Below, piece after piece: positions 5,803 to 6,458 of a stretch of 6,458 bases of DNA. Under the pieces are notes generated by a model, which ran no database searches, was not told the DNA's origin, and saw only the letters and a list, made by a program, of their open reading frames with translations. Each line of letters opens with the position of its first letter. The stretch's first letter is position 1. The position numbers were made by a program, and so were the translations under genes. The DNA comes from Peptococcaceae bacterium UBA4997 (GTDB lineage: Bacteria > Bacillota > Dehalobacteriia > UBA4068 > UBA4997): the NCBI GenBank assembly GCA_002398485.1, contig DGYV01000012.1:1082-7539 (forward strand), given 5' to 3'.

Positions 5803-6276
5803 TGCTTTTTCTTCTATCAAAACTACACTTTGGCTGGCTATACCCAAACCCTCACCAACAAAACCCAGTCCTTCGGTAGTTGTTGCTTTTACATCTACAC
5901 AATCTACATTCAAAGCCAGTGCTTTGGCAATATTTAAACGCATATTTTCAATATGGGGTGCCATTTTAGGCTTTTGGGCAACGATTATACTGTCTATATT
6001 TACTATAACATAACCGGCGGCGGCAATTTTTTTCCCTACCAAGGCCAAAAGCTTTAGGCTATCCGCACCCTTATAAGTAGGGTCGGTATCGGGAAAGTGC
6101 TTGCCTATATCACCCAAGGCGGCAGCCCCCAAAAGGGCGTCGCTGATGGCGTGCAAAAGCACATCGGCATCACTGTGCCCCAATAAACCTTTTGCATAAG
6201 GAATATCCACACCGCCCAACACCAAAGCCCTTCCCTCTACCAGACGGTGAACATCATAACCTATACCAACACGCAT
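5800..6276 (-). CDS. ispF: 2-C-methyl-D-erythritol 2,4-cyclodiphosphate synthase
   Basis: Fifth step of the MEP (non-mevalonate) isoprenoid pathway: cyclises CDP-ME 2-phosphate to MEcPP with release of CMP; a zinc-dependent homotrimer in the cytoplasm. At 158 residues it has the normal length. It opens with GIGYDVHRL, giving metal ligands Asp8 and His10, with the third, His42, in [18 protein letters not shown]. Asp56 and the [11 protein letters not shown] segment (56-66) form the substrate pocket, and [13 protein letters not shown] (131-143) holds the conserved Thr and Glu135 that bind the nucleotide diphosphate. All expected residues are present. The ATG at 6276 lies one base after the ispD stop; the nearest G-rich stretch (G6, 6289-6294) is 12 bases away, too far for a good ribosome site, so initiation probably depends on coupling to ispD. 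ispD-ispF adjacency is the classical arrangement. Confidence 0.98.
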   Translation of the reverse strand: MRVGIGYDVHRLVEGRALVLGGVDIPYAKGLLGHSDADVLLHAISDALLGAAALGDIGKHFPDTDPTYKGADSLKLLALVGKKIAAAGYVIVNIDSIIVAQKPKMAPHIENMRLNIAKALALNVDCVDVKATTTEGLGFVGEGLGIASQSVVLIEEKA

Positions 6277-6277
6277 T

Positions 6278-6458
6278 TTATTTATTTGCCCCCCTGCTTT
6301 CCAAAATCAATTCCGCTAAGCGTAAATCTAAAGGAGTGGTGATTTTAAGGTTATCCTTTCGCCCCTCAACAATCAAAACCTTGCCGCCAACTTCCTCTAC
6401 CAGCTGGGAATCATCAGTAGCGGTTTCATTGCCGGCTTCATAAGCCCGCAAAAGTTTT
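6278..6458 (-). CDS. ispD: 2-C-methyl-D-erythritol 4-phosphate cytidylyltransferase, C-terminal part only
   Basis: The last 59 codons and the TAA stop (6278-6280) are inside the window; the rest lies beyond the right edge. The visible protein reads [15 protein letters not shown] (about 13-27 of the fragment), then [20 protein letters not shown], which is the characteristic end of IspD/YgbP: the TDD motif, a strand, G-x-x-x-N-x-K-x-T-x-P-x-DL, and a final helix. IspD couples MEP to CTP, making CDP-ME, the substrate of the next enzyme but one (IspF). The nucleotide-binding N-terminus and catalytic lysines are not visible. The stop is one base from the ispF start. The final codons contain a G6 run on the coding strand (6289-6294). 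Identity is also supported by the ispF neighbour. Confidence 0.93.
   Translation of the reverse strand, partial: KLLRAYEAGNETATDDSQLVEEVGGKVLIVEGRKDNLKITTPLDLRLAELILESRGANK

Overview
The window looks like housekeeping chromosome from a low- to mid-GC Bacillota (Firmicutes) genome, probably Clostridia or Negativicutes. The reasons are the gene order (ispD-ispF ... gltX-cysS-mrnC-rlmB, a relative of the Bacillus order ispD-ispF-gltX-cysE-cysS-mrnC-rlmB), Mini-RNase III (a family typical of Firmicutes and some other lineages), strong AGGAGG-type ribosome binding sites, and a RACo-type ferredoxin/ASKHA protein of the kind common in anaerobes. The genus cannot be fixed from the sequence. cysE is absent from its Bacillus position between gltX and cysS.

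Layout. All but one of the genes lie on the minus strand, so transcription runs from high to low coordinates. The right block is the 3' end of ispD (6278-6458), ispF (5800-6276) and a [2Fe-2S]/ASKHA protein of the corrinoid-activator family (4182-5789). It appears to end at a minus-strand intrinsic terminator (4034-4057), after a 3' untranslated stretch holding a long REP-like hairpin (4078-4138). A single plus-strand gene follows, a 72-residue TM2-domain membrane protein (3809-4027) with its own sigma-A-like promoter. A 240-base AT-rich divergent region (3569-3808) separates it from the left block, gltX (2123-3568), cysS (704-2110), mrnC (289-702) and the 5' part of rlmB (1-280). That block has its own plausible promoter (minus-strand -10 at 3623-3628).

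Function. The right block covers two consecutive enzymes of the MEP isoprenoid pathway (IspD partial, IspF), followed by a redox ATPase whose partner is not visible. The left block is translation machinery: Glu- and Cys-tRNA synthetases, the RNase III-like enzyme for 23S rRNA ends, and a SpoU-family 23S rRNA 2'-O-methyltransferase. Gaps within the two blocks are 1-12 bases. At three junctions the upstream TAG stop is part of the next Shine-Dalgarno sequence, which suggests translational coupling.

Two starts are better placed internally than at the longest open frame: the ASKHA protein (5789 rather than 5795) and MrnC (702 rather than 729). I see no wholly new system here. The most unusual items are the RACo-like protein placed between the MEP genes and gltX, the antisense TM2 gene splitting the ancestral cluster, and the REP-like palindrome between the convergent genes.
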